Assembly: GCA_036003045.1 (NCBI GenBank)
Contig: DASYSS010000032.1
Coordinates: forward strand, 1-64,000
Length of the DNA: 64,000 nucleotides
Origin: Gemmatimonadaceae bacterium
GTDB lineage: Bacteria; Gemmatimonadota; Gemmatimonadetes; Gemmatimonadales; Gemmatimonadaceae
Reading direction: 5' to 3'
Shown here: piece by piece, positions 8,403 to 16,704 of the stretch
Position numbering within the stretch: position 1 is the first letter of the stretch
Layout of the letters: every line of letters begins with the position of its first letter
The notes under the pieces: generated by a model
Told to the model about the DNA's origin: nothing
Seen by the model: the letters and a program-made list of their open reading frames with translations, nothing else
Databases searched by the model: none
Made by a program: the position numbers and the translations under genes

Positions 8403-9707
8403 TCAGGCGTCGAGCGGCCCGAGTCGAGGCAGAAGGACCGTGAACGTCGAGCCTTCGCCGATGCAGCTTTCCACGTGGATTTCGCCGCCCATCGCCCGCG
8501 CTAGCTGACGGCTGATGGAGAGACCGAGCCCGGTGCCTTCGACCGCGCGACTCAGCGAGGCATCGCCTTGTGTGAACGGTTCGAAGATGGCCGACAACAG
8601 CTCCGTTCGAATCCCCTGCCCGGTGTCTTGAACCTTGAGCTGAATGAAATGATCGTCGACGGTGCAGACGAGCTCGATGCCTCCCTTGTCGGTGAACTTC
8701 ACTGCGTTTGACAACAAGTTGAGCATGATCTGCTCGGTCTTGGCCCGATCCATGTTCACGACGACGTCCGGACCGGGCGTGGTCAATCGGTAGTTCAGCT
8801 GTTTCAGCGCGACGCGCGGCGCGATGAACGAGCCCAACGTCGCCGCGAAATCGTCGAGTCGCACCGCTTCATATCGGAGGTCGACGTGTCCAGCTTCGAG
8901 CTTCGCGAAGTTCAGCACGTCGTCGATGAGCCGAAGGAGCGTGTTCGCGCTGCGCTTGATTCGACTCAACGCCTCGCGCTGCCCCGGCTCGAGCGAGCCG
9001 TGGAGTCCGAGGTCGAGCAAGTCCACGTAGCCCGTAATGGCGTTGAGCGGTGTACGCAGCTCGTGGCTCATCGTGGCGAGAAAGGCGCCCTTGGCCGCGT
9101 TCGCGTCGTGAGCGAGCCGATGGGCCGCTTCCGCTGCATGAAGCGCCGTCATCAACTGGTCGTTGGTCAGCTCGAGCTCCTCGGCGAGCGCCTGGCCCTC
9201 CTCGACTTGCTGCTCGAGCTCTCCCGCGAGCTCTTGCAGCTGGTCGTTGAGCAGCCGCTCAGCGCGTTGCAGCCTCTTCGCCTCCGTGATGTCACGCGCG
9301 ATCTTGGCCGCGCCGACGATCAACCCGCTCTTGTCCCGGATCGGCGAGACGCTGAGCGAAACCTCCACGATCGATTGGTCTTTGCGAAGGCGAACGGTCT
9401 CGTAATGATCGACTCGCTCCCCGCGGGAGAGGCGGCCGACGATCTCGTTCTCCTCGTGCTCCAGCTCCGGCGGAAAGAGTCGAAGGATCGACTCGCCAAG
9501 CATCTCGGCGGCGGTATATCCAAAGATGCGCGCCGCGCCGCCGTTCCAGCTCCTCACGACGCTGTCGAGCGTCTTTCCGATGATCGCATCGTCCGACGAC
9601 TCGATGATCGCGGCGAGCCAGGCGTCGGTGGCTTCGAAAGGACCGGCGCTGAAGACCGTCGGCTGGTGGTAATGTTCAAGTGTCCTGTTTGAAGGCCGTT
9701 TCGGCAT
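8403..9707 (-). CDS. PAS-domain sensor histidine kinase
   Basis: 434 residues from ATG (a GTG 21 bases earlier is possible; neither has a strong ribosome site). A PAS domain lies at about 30-150 (SSDDAIIGKTLDSVVRSWN... GYTAAEMLGESI), followed by a coiled coil of about 50 residues. Next is a HisKA domain with the phospho-acceptor His in MSHELRTPLNAITGYVDLL, then a HATPase_c domain with NLLSNAVKF, DTGQGI and EGTGLGLSIS. No membrane segment and no receiver domain, so it is a cytoplasmic kinase that signals to an unlinked regulator. The C terminus converges on the monooxygenase gene with no gap. Confidence 0.93.
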   Translation of the reverse strand: MPKRPSNRTLEHYHQPTVFSAGPFEATDAWLAAIIESSDDAIIGKTLDSVVRSWNGGAARIFGYTAAEMLGESILRLFPPELEHEENEIVGRLSRGERVDHYETVRLRKDQSIVEVSLSVSPIRDKSGLIVGAAKIARDITEAKRLQRAERLLNDQLQELAGELEQQVEEGQALAEELELTNDQLMTALHAAEAAHRLAHDANAAKGAFLATMSHELRTPLNAITGYVDLLDLGLHGSLEPGQREALSRIKRSANTLLRLIDDVLNFAKLEAGHVDLRYEAVRLDDFAATLGSFIAPRVALKQLNYRLTTPGPDVVVNMDRAKTEQIMLNLLSNAVKFTDKGGIELVCTVDDHFIQLKVQDTGQGIRTELLSAIFEPFTQGDASLSRAVEGTGLGLSISRQLARAMGGEIHVESCIGEGSTFTVLLPRLGPLDA

Positions 9708-9884
9708 GTCGGTCGTTGATAGTCGCACGAGAGCTGAAGGTTGCCGGTACAGATTGGCAATCCGCCTGCCACTCGCCGGGGCCGCTCCCGGAGTTTGGCA
9801 TTCTCATCCAATGTGCGTTCCCAACTCGAGGTGCGCCACGTCACAACGCGAACGTTGGCGCGCGACGGCCATCGAGTCAGCCGG

Positions 9885-11564
9885 TCAACGCGACTCGCCG
9901 TTTAGATCGAGACCAGACGTGAGGTCGCGCGCCGTCCACCGCTCGGCGAACTGAATGGCCTGTGCCGCTTCGGTGTCGCGGACGTTCTGCGTCCGCCACC
10001 AGGCGGCGTACTCGATCAGACCAACGGCCGCGGTCACTCGTGCGATGGCGAACGCCAATCGCCGCGCACCCGCTTCACGTCGAGCGGTACCTCGCGCGTC
10101 CGCGACATAGCGCGCGATCCGGTCGGTTGCTTCTCTCGCTCGGCCCACCGCCGACCGCAACTCGTCTGACGCCACCGCGCCGAGTCGCCGGCGAACATCG
10201 TCGAGCCACGGCTCGAACGCGCCGGTACGCTCGATCGCGCGCCACACGTCGAGAGCGAGCACGTTCGTCGTCCCCTCCCAAATAGGAAGCACCTGCGCGT
10301 CTCGCAGCAGGCGCGGTAGTCCGGTGTCCTCGATGTACCCTGCTCCGCCGAAGGCCTCGATCGCTTCGCTGGCGACGGCCACCGCTTGCTTGCAGGCATA
10401 CGCCTTCGCGATCGGCGTCAGTAAGCGAAGCCGCGCCTTCTCGTCGCCGGTCGCTTCACCACATTCGTCCTTTCCCATGAGCTCGACCGCGGCGAAGGCG
10501 AGCATGAACGACGCGCGCACGCGTGTCTCGAGCTCGACGAGGGTTTCGAAGTGCAGCGGATGCTCGAGCAGCCGCTTGCCGAACGCCGAACGAACGGTGG
10601 CATAACTCTGAGCGAGCGAAAGAATGTGCCGCATGCCGGACACCGCGGCGACGGCGTTGTACACGCGCGTCACGTTGAACAGCGTCGCAATCTTCCGCAC
10701 GCCGTCCGATTCGCCACCCACGAGCACCGCCGGCGTTCCGTCGAGCGTAAGCTCCGCGGTCGGAAGCGCGCGCGTGCCGAGTTTGTCCTTGAGCCGGTTG
10801 ACGCGAATGCTGCGGAGCGCGCCCGACGAGTCGCGCAGCTCGATTGCGAAAACGCTCAAGCCGCGCCCGCCCGGCGCCAGCTTGCCGTCGGCGCCTTCGA
10901 TGCGAGCGAGCGCCAACGCGAGTTGCGACGTCGTCGCCGATGTGAACCACTTCGTTCCCCACAGCCGATGCGTGCGCTCCGCGTCGTCCCAGCGAGCGAT
11001 GGTCGACGTGAGCGACACGTCCGACCCGCCGGTCCGCTCGGTCATCCATTGTCCCGACGTCCAGAAGCGCGCGGGATCGCGCGTCGTCAGATGCTCGAGG
11101 AGTTCGCGCGCGTACCGGTCGCCGGCGCCGTGCACCTCGAGAAACCGCGCCGCGCCGTCGCCCATCGCGAGCGGACAGCTGTACGTCGCCGAGGGCGCGT
11201 GAAAGAGATAGAGCAACGCCATCTGATGCACGCGCGACAGTGCGCCGTGTCGTCGCTCATACGCCGCCGCGACGATGCCCTCCTCGGCCGAGATCCGATC
11301 GAGCGCGCGCCACGCGTCGGAGACGACGATGTCGTCGACTCGCCGGCCCCACGGATCGTACGGCACGTGCCGCGGAGGCTGTGCTTCCGCGGCGTCGCCG
11401 AGCGCGGCGATCTCAGTCGCGGCGCGTTCGCCGAGTCGGTGGAGGCCCGGTTCGATTTCGGCGCGTATGTCGTCGGGGAGGCGCCACCGCAGATACGAGC
11501 GCAGGAATCCGTCCGCATCGTACCGGTTCGCGAGGCGCGGTGCTTCCTGATAGAACTCGCTCAT
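9885..11564 (-). CDS. AidB-like acyl-CoA dehydrogenase
   Basis: 559 residues, near the AidB length and longer than normal acyl-CoA dehydrogenases. It has an N-terminal extra helical domain, then WMTERTGGSDVSLTST (the AidB/ACAD flavin-site block), a middle beta domain with LWGTKWFTSATTSQLALALA, and a C-terminal four-helix domain with FGKRLLEHPLHFETLVELE and EAFGGAGYIEDTGLPRLLRDAQVLPIWEGTTNVLALDVW. AidB is linked to the alkylation response. The Tag glycosylase near the window start may or may not be related. Substrate unknown. Confidence 0.9.
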   Translation of the reverse strand: MSEFYQEAPRLANRYDADGFLRSYLRWRLPDDIRAEIEPGLHRLGERAATEIAALGDAAEAQPPRHVPYDPWGRRVDDIVVSDAWRALDRISAEEGIVAAAYERRHGALSRVHQMALLYLFHAPSATYSCPLAMGDGAARFLEVHGAGDRYARELLEHLTTRDPARFWTSGQWMTERTGGSDVSLTSTIARWDDAERTHRLWGTKWFTSATTSQLALALARIEGADGKLAPGGRGLSVFAIELRDSSGALRSIRVNRLKDKLGTRALPTAELTLDGTPAVLVGGESDGVRKIATLFNVTRVYNAVAAVSGMRHILSLAQSYATVRSAFGKRLLEHPLHFETLVELETRVRASFMLAFAAVELMGKDECGEATGDEKARLRLLTPIAKAYACKQAVAVASEAIEAFGGAGYIEDTGLPRLLRDAQVLPIWEGTTNVLALDVWRAIERTGAFEPWLDDVRRRLGAVASDELRSAVGRAREATDRIARYVADARGTARREAGARRLAFAIARVTAAVGLIEYAAWWRTQNVRDTEAAQAIQFAERWTARDLTSGLDLNGESR

Positions 11565-11613
11565 CGAACCGGCACAGTCATGCCTGAGTGTACTGCCTCA
11601 GGAGCGCGACGTG

Positions 11614-12009
11614 TTATTGCCAATGCCCCCTGATGTAGTACCAACCATGGAGGTCGTGGTCCCAACGGCCGGCAACCCACCCGCTGCTCGCACGAGGCAG
11701 CTTCTCCCAGCTGCCTTTGACCCACTCGAAATCGTCGTCGTGCCAACGCCAGCGACCGCCGACCCACACGTAGCGATCGCCCGGCGAGTCCGGGATTACT
11801 TCGATGGGCGTCGGTGGCGGCTCGCGGCCGGCATAATCGTCTCGCCATTCGCGCCACATCTGACCCCAGCGCGGCCACTCGTCCCACGTGAGCATCGTGT
11901 CGGAGTAGGCCGAGCTCGAGTAGGACGAGCTCGATCTATAGTAGTAGCATCCGCCGAGCGCGCTCGTGGCGACGAGGCCGGTGACAACTCGCAGTAGTAG
12001 GACTCGGTT
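11614..12009 (-). CDS. lipoprotein with W-x-x-x-G-x-W repeats
   Basis: 131 residues from MNRVLLLRVVTGLVATSALGGC, a lipoprotein signal with GGC lipobox, preceded by GGGAG. It then has a low-complexity Tyr/Ser stretch (YYYRSSSSYSSSAYSD). The C-terminal half has repeated strands of the type YVWVGGRWRWHDD, FEWVKGSWEK, SGWVAGRWDHD and GWYYIRGHWQ. This is the tryptophan-rich repeat found in several cell-surface proteins of unknown function. It is likely envelope-located. The upstream part of the frame (to 12060) was excluded because the signal sequence starts here. Confidence 0.8.
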   Translation of the reverse strand, partial: NRVLLLRVVTGLVATSALGGCYYYRSSSSYSSSAYSDTMLTWDEWPRWGQMWREWRDDYAGREPPPTPIEVIPDSPGDRYVWVGGRWRWHDDDFEWVKGSWEKLPRASSGWVAGRWDHDLHGWYYIRGHWQ

Positions 12010-12069
12010 CATTTCGCAGCTCCCGCAGGTCCAGAGGTGACAATGGCAAGGTTGGGGCAAGGACCCTCG

Positions 12070-12152
12070 GGTGGACAGGTGGACCGGTGGACAGCGACCC
12101 GCCCGGCGTCTGCCTTTAGCCGTCCACCCGTCTACCCGCCCACCTGTCCACC
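12070..12152. repeat. inverted repeat built from GTGGAC/GTCCAC tandem units
   Basis: Left arm GGTGGACAGGTGG (12070-12082) and right arm CCACCTGTCCACC (12140-12152) are perfect complements. Inside, further units of the same hexamer type (CCGGTGGAC on the left, CCGTCCACCCGTC on the right) extend the match imperfectly. The spacer is about 57 bases. It lies between the thrA stop (12159) and the lipoprotein start, both on the minus strand. It may be a terminator-like fold or an intergenic repeat. Confidence 0.6.
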
Positions 12153-12158
12153 CTGGCC

Positions 12159-14630
12159 TTACAGAACCGCACCCAGATACGACGCCAAACGGAGGAGATC
12201 GGCGAACACACCGGCCGCCGTCACTTCACGACCGGCGCCCGGTCCCTGTACGACGAGCGGATTCTCACGGTACCGGCCGGTTCGGAAGAGCACGATGTTG
12301 TCGGTGAGCTGGACACGGGCGAACGGATGCGACGCGGGGTACGGGCAGAGCTCGACGCTCGCCTCGCCGTCGCGCGTGACGCGGCCGACGAATCGCAGAA
12401 CCTTGCCGGCTGCCGCCGCCGACTGGCGTGCCGCCTCCATTTCTTCGTCGTGCGTCGGGAGCGCGTCCAGGAACTGAGCGACGGTCCCACCCTTCAACGC
12501 TTCGGGCACGAGACTCTTCACGGCGACGTCGCCGAGTTCGATCGACAGGCCCATCTCTCGCGCCAGGATGACGACCTTTCGCGCGACGTCCGTCCCGGCG
12601 AGGTCGTCACGCGGATCAGGCTCGGTGTATCCCAACTCGCGCGCGTGTGTGACGAGCTCGGAGAAAGAGCGCCGTCCGTCGAGGCTGTTGAAGAGATACG
12701 ACAGCGTCCCCGACAGAATCCCTTCGATCTCGATGATCTCGTCGCCGGTCTGAATGAGATCCCGCAACGTCTGAATGATCGGAAGCGCGGCGCCGACGGT
12801 CGTTTCGTAGAGATAGTGCGCTCCGACGACCCGGTTCGCCTCGCGCAGCCTGCGGTAATAGTCCATGCCGGCGCTGTTGGCGCGCTTGTTCGGCGTCACG
12901 ACGTGAATTCCACGCGCCAACCAGGACTCGTATTGACGCGCCACCGCGTCGCTCGCCGTGCAATCGATGATCGCGGCGTGCGGCAGGTAGTCGGCATGTA
13001 CGTGAGCGATGAGACGGTCGAGGTCGAGCGGTTCACCGCGGTCCGCGATCGCGCCGCGATCGGTCGCCGTCAGATCGATCGGCCGGTCGCTGAGCAACAT
13101 GCGCGTCGACGTCGACACCGCGCGCACTCGCAGATCGATGTCGAACGTTTGCTTGAGCCGCGCCGACTCCGCGGCAAGCTGCCGCATGAGCTCCGAGCCG
13201 ACGTTTCCTATGCCGACAATCCCGACCGACAGTGTCTGATCAGAGAGGTACAGTCCGGAGTGCGCGGCTCGCAGCGCGCGCGTGGTGTCCGGCGCGTCGA
13301 CCACGACCGAGATGTTTCGCTCGGATGATCCCTGCGCGATCGCCCGAATATTGACCCGCGCTTTGCCGAGCGCGCTCAGGAATTTGGCCGCGATGCCGGG
13401 AGTGCCCGCCATTCCGTCGCCGACCGCTGCGAGAATGCTGCACTCCGACGCGACGTCCACTCGTTGTATCTGCCCGTGATGCCGCTCGGCGAAGAACGCG
13501 CGCTCGACCGCCGACCGCGCGTCGCCGGCGACCGCCGACGGAACGGCGAAGCAGATCGAGTGCTCCGAGCTCCCCTGCGAGATCATGATGACCGAGATGC
13601 CCGCCTCCCGCAGCGCGCCGAACAATCGCTGGGCGGTTCCCGGTACGCCGATCATGCCGGTGCCCTCGAGGTTGAGCAGCGAAACCGACTCGACGGTCGC
13701 CAATCCCTTCACGGGGAATCCGGACGACGGGCCCGCGTGGATTCGCGTGCCGCGCAGCGCCGGATTGAAGGTGTTGCGGATGTAGATCGGCAGGCCGCGC
13801 TGAACGGCAGGCGCCATCGTGCTCGGATGGATGACCTTCGCGCCGAAGTAGGCGAGCTCCATCGCCTCGTCGTACGACATGTCGTCGAGCGTCAGCGCCT
13901 CGGGTACGAGCCGCGGGTTCGCGCTCATCACGCCGTCGACGTCGGTCCAGATGTGGATCTCACTCGCATCCAGCAGCGCCGCGAAGACGGAGGCGCTGAA
14001 ATCGCTGCCGTTGCGGCCGAGGGTCGTGGCGACGCCGTCGTGAGTGGAAGCGACGAACCCCGTGATGATGAGCGTCGGCGGCAGGTCGCCGGCGAGCCGC
14101 TCGTCGAGCCGCCCGCGCGACGCAGACCAGTCGATCTCGACGTTCGCGTCGCGCCACTCGGCGACGAGCACGTCGCGTGCGTTGATCCACGCGCTCGGCG
14201 CTCCTTTCGCAGCAAGCAACGCGTGAAGCACCTGCGCGGACCAGATCTCGCCATACCCAGCGACGAGGTCCAACGTCTCTCGCGACGACCGGCGGAGGAG
14301 CGTCGTGGCCCGCAGCAGGTCGGCGATATCGGCGAGGTCGCGCTCAATGGCGAAATCGATGTCAGCGGCAGAATGCGCGGGCACGAGCTCCAGGAGAGCA
14401 CGGCGGTGCTTGTCGCGCAGTTCGGCGAGAGCGCGTGTGTAGCCGGCGGTATCTCCCACCCCGGCCAGTTCCACGGCGCGAATCAGCGCGTTGGTGACGC
14501 CACTCATCGCCGAGACGACGACGGCGCGGTGGCTCTCCGGTCGCTCGGCGACGATATCCGCCACGCGTCGGAAGCACGCCGCGTCGGCGAGGCTGGTTCC
14601 GCCGAATTTGTGGACGACCCGCACGCTCAC
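12159..14630 (-). CDS. thrA: bifunctional aspartokinase / homoserine dehydrogenase
   Basis: 823 residues, the length of the fused AK-HSD. The N-terminal kinase starts VRVVHKFGGTSLADAACFRRVAD and has LGRNGSDFSASVFAALLDA. A regulatory ACT pair follows (about 320-470: SVSLLNLEGTGMIGVPG, NIRAIAQGSSERNISVVVD). The dehydrogenase part starts LSVGIVGIGNVGSELMRQL (Rossmann), then VVTPNKRANSAG and GAHYLYETTVGAALPIIQTL. It catalyses the first and third steps of Thr/Met biosynthesis from aspartate, probably with feedback by threonine through the ACT domains. No thrB or thrC is next to it. The start at 14630 fits family length. Confidence 0.96.
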   Translation of the reverse strand: MSVRVVHKFGGTSLADAACFRRVADIVAERPESHRAVVVSAMSGVTNALIRAVELAGVGDTAGYTRALAELRDKHRRALLELVPAHSAADIDFAIERDLADIADLLRATTLLRRSSRETLDLVAGYGEIWSAQVLHALLAAKGAPSAWINARDVLVAEWRDANVEIDWSASRGRLDERLAGDLPPTLIITGFVASTHDGVATTLGRNGSDFSASVFAALLDASEIHIWTDVDGVMSANPRLVPEALTLDDMSYDEAMELAYFGAKVIHPSTMAPAVQRGLPIYIRNTFNPALRGTRIHAGPSSGFPVKGLATVESVSLLNLEGTGMIGVPGTAQRLFGALREAGISVIMISQGSSEHSICFAVPSAVAGDARSAVERAFFAERHHGQIQRVDVASECSILAAVGDGMAGTPGIAAKFLSALGKARVNIRAIAQGSSERNISVVVDAPDTTRALRAAHSGLYLSDQTLSVGIVGIGNVGSELMRQLAAESARLKQTFDIDLRVRAVSTSTRMLLSDRPIDLTATDRGAIADRGEPLDLDRLIAHVHADYLPHAAIIDCTASDAVARQYESWLARGIHVVTPNKRANSAGMDYYRRLREANRVVGAHYLYETTVGAALPIIQTLRDLIQTGDEIIEIEGILSGTLSYLFNSLDGRRSFSELVTHARELGYTEPDPRDDLAGTDVARKVVILAREMGLSIELGDVAVKSLVPEALKGGTVAQFLDALPTHDEEMEAARQSAAAAGKVLRFVGRVTRDGEASVELCPYPASHPFARVQLTDNIVLFRTGRYRENPLVVQGPGAGREVTAAGVFADLLRLASYLGAVL

Positions 14631-14693
14631 TCGCCGCTCTCGGTCATGCCCGAATCTATGAGGAGACCGAGCGGGAAGGCGACGAGCTCGCGA

Positions 14694-15905
14694 CTACGTC
14701 GGGGCTTTGCGCACGACGACGATGGGCGCGGTCCACCGGAACGGCCCCCATTCTATAGAAAGGGTGCCGCGTTTTGCGTCGAGCCCGAGTATGCCGATGG
14801 TGAACTGCTCGACCGGTGCCGTTGTCGCCTCCGTCTGCAAGTGCGCCACGCCGAGGTCGCGCTTCCCATCGTACTCCGTGCCCCATTGGCCGTTCTGTTT
14901 GTTGACGATCAGCTCCGCCGCGCCGTTCGCGCGCGGAACAGTCCACAGCGTGTACGTTCCCGCTGGAACGACGAGTCCGGCAAGCGTGATCGGCGCCGAC
15001 GTTGTGAACTGCGTCGCCGCGTTGGCGCCGGTGCGCCACACGTAGTCGAACGGGATGACGTCACCGAGCAGTTTTCTTCCGCGCGCCAACGGACGTCCAT
15101 AGTCGACGGCGAACGTCGTGCCGCCGATGGTCGCGTGCGCTGTATCGCGAACGCTCAGTTGTTTTGCGCCGCCGTTCTTCGATTCGAGCGCCGCGAATCG
15201 CGCTTCGATCTGAGCGACGTCCGGCGATTCGCTGACCCTCGTTACATCAACCTTGTACGTGGTCCGCGCGCCCGAGTACGCGAGCAGCCGACGACTCGAA
15301 TCGAGCGTCGCCTGGCCGACGCCCGAGAGCCAGTCGTGCCACACCTCGCCCTTGTTCCCCGGCAAGCGCCGCACGGTGGCGTGCCCCAGCGGGAAGCGGT
15401 CGAACTCACGGTCGAGGTAGACTTGCCGCAACCGTACCGTATCGGCCGCCGGCGTCGCCGATGCCGAGGGCCGCGCCAGCGCCGCGTCGAAGTAGCGCTC
15501 GTACATGCTGTACATCTGCGGCACGTGTGCGACGACCGGCTCCCCTCCATGCGCGAATGCCCACCGCGTGTACGCCGCTGAATCGCGCTTCGTCATGATC
15601 ACCGAGTCGCCCGTCACGTCGACGATGACGTGGCGCGCACGCTGCGTCGACGGCTCGCTTGGCGTGGTGATCTCCATGACGAGCCGGCGGATGCCGCCGT
15701 CGGGAGAGAGCGTGACGACGGCGTGCCGCCGGCGCACGCGTGGGAATCGGTCCACGTCGTCGATGGTTAGTTCGTCGCCGCGGCGCGCCACGTTTTCGAC
15801 GGAGATCGTGTCGTTGCCGAGCCGGGTGATGAATCCGTAGCGTTCGACGGGACCGCGCGAGGTGCACGCGGCGGCCGCGCAGCACGCCAAAAGGAGTCGC
15901 CTCAT
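14694..15905 (-). CDS. secreted lipoprotein with C-terminal DUF2911
   Basis: 403 residues starting MRRLLLACCAAAACTSRG, a lipoprotein-like signal. The N-terminal 220 residues are a beta-rich region of unknown type with two DITGDS-like blocks. The C-terminal 150 residues carry DUF2911: VDYGRPLARGRKLLGDVIPF, WRTGANAATQFTTSAPITLAGLVVPAGTYTLWTVP and QWGTEYDGKRDLG. DUF2911 proteins are often secreted and of unknown function. The gene is 63 bases upstream of thrA on the same strand but is unlikely to be part of that pathway. Confidence 0.85.
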   Translation of the reverse strand: MRRLLLACCAAAACTSRGPVERYGFITRLGNDTISVENVARRGDELTIDDVDRFPRVRRRHAVVTLSPDGGIRRLVMEITTPSEPSTQRARHVIVDVTGDSVIMTKRDSAAYTRWAFAHGGEPVVAHVPQMYSMYERYFDAALARPSASATPAADTVRLRQVYLDREFDRFPLGHATVRRLPGNKGEVWHDWLSGVGQATLDSSRRLLAYSGARTTYKVDVTRVSESPDVAQIEARFAALESKNGGAKQLSVRDTAHATIGGTTFAVDYGRPLARGRKLLGDVIPFDYVWRTGANAATQFTTSAPITLAGLVVPAGTYTLWTVPRANGAAELIVNKQNGQWGTEYDGKRDLGVAHLQTEATTAPVEQFTIGILGLDAKRGTLSIEWGPFRWTAPIVVVRKAPT

Positions 15906-16001
15906 GGCCTCACGATCCGGCGACGGTCCGAGCCGCGCAAGACATTCTTGGCCGGACGAATGTAATGAATGGGTTAAATCACTCGCCGCAGTCCTACGGG
16001 T

Positions 16002-16559
16002 CTACTGGCAGTGCTGTTTTACCCAGTCGTGCGAGTACTGCATGTGAAGCGGGGCCCGTGGGAACCGCACGGTGCCGTCGGTCTCGATCGCCGCGAACAC
16101 CTCGTTCCCCAGCAACGAAAGACGGATGCCGTCGAAGACCCGTTGATCGACGTCGTTCACGGCGATCATCGCCAGCACGGGCGGCCCGTAGCGTTGCGAC
16201 GTATTGTCGGTCATCGTGACGCGGTACATCACGGCGCCTGATGCCGACTCGATTCGCGCTCCCGTGACGTGCGGGCGCAGCGCCGACGGAATCGTGTCGA
16301 AGTGCGCGGCATCCGTCGCCTCGATGCCGATCTGCAGTTGATGCACGTACGATCCGTCGTGATCGCGCTCCTCATACACTGCGGCGATCGGATCGAGAGA
16401 GACGGTGTCGCCGAGGTCACGCACGGTGGCTTCGGAGAGCGTTTCGCGCGACGTCGGTCCGCCGCAGTCGAACGTCAGGATGCTGCACGACGACGCGCCG
16501 GCGGCGAGCACGAATGTGAGGACAATTGCGCCGACCCACGTCGGCCTGGGGAACACCAT
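16002..16559 (-). CDS. small secreted lipoprotein, unknown
   Basis: 185 residues starting MVFPRPTWVGAIVLTFVLAAGASSCS, a signal with lipobox (ASSC). The mature part includes ETLSEATVRDLGDTVSLDPIAAVYEE, then strand-rich segments with VMYRVTMTDNTSQRYGPPVLAMI. Two Cys residues remain in the mature part, one at the very end (KQHCQ). No family is recognised. It is divergent from the metalloprotease gene at 16705, sharing a 145-bp regulatory region. Confidence 0.7.
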   Translation of the reverse strand: MVFPRPTWVGAIVLTFVLAAGASSCSILTFDCGGPTSRETLSEATVRDLGDTVSLDPIAAVYEERDHDGSYVHQLQIGIEATDAAHFDTIPSALRPHVTGARIESASGAVMYRVTMTDNTSQRYGPPVLAMIAVNDVDQRVFDGIRLSLLGNEVFAAIETDGTVRFPRAPLHMQYSHDWVKQHCQ

Positions 16560-16704
16560 ATCACATCATAAAACATGGACCGGCCCTGGCGGCGACAACC
16601 TGGCGACGCGGGAGACCGGGAATAGACTCTCGACGGCGCCTCGACTCGCGTACGGTGCGAATGACTCGCACATTAGCCGGGCCCCCACCACCTGCGAGAG
16701 TCCC

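Noticed and set aside
13464-15581. Long plus-strand open frame opposite thrA and the DUF2911 gene
   Set aside because: It runs across two well-supported minus-strand genes and has Arg-rich low-complexity translation.
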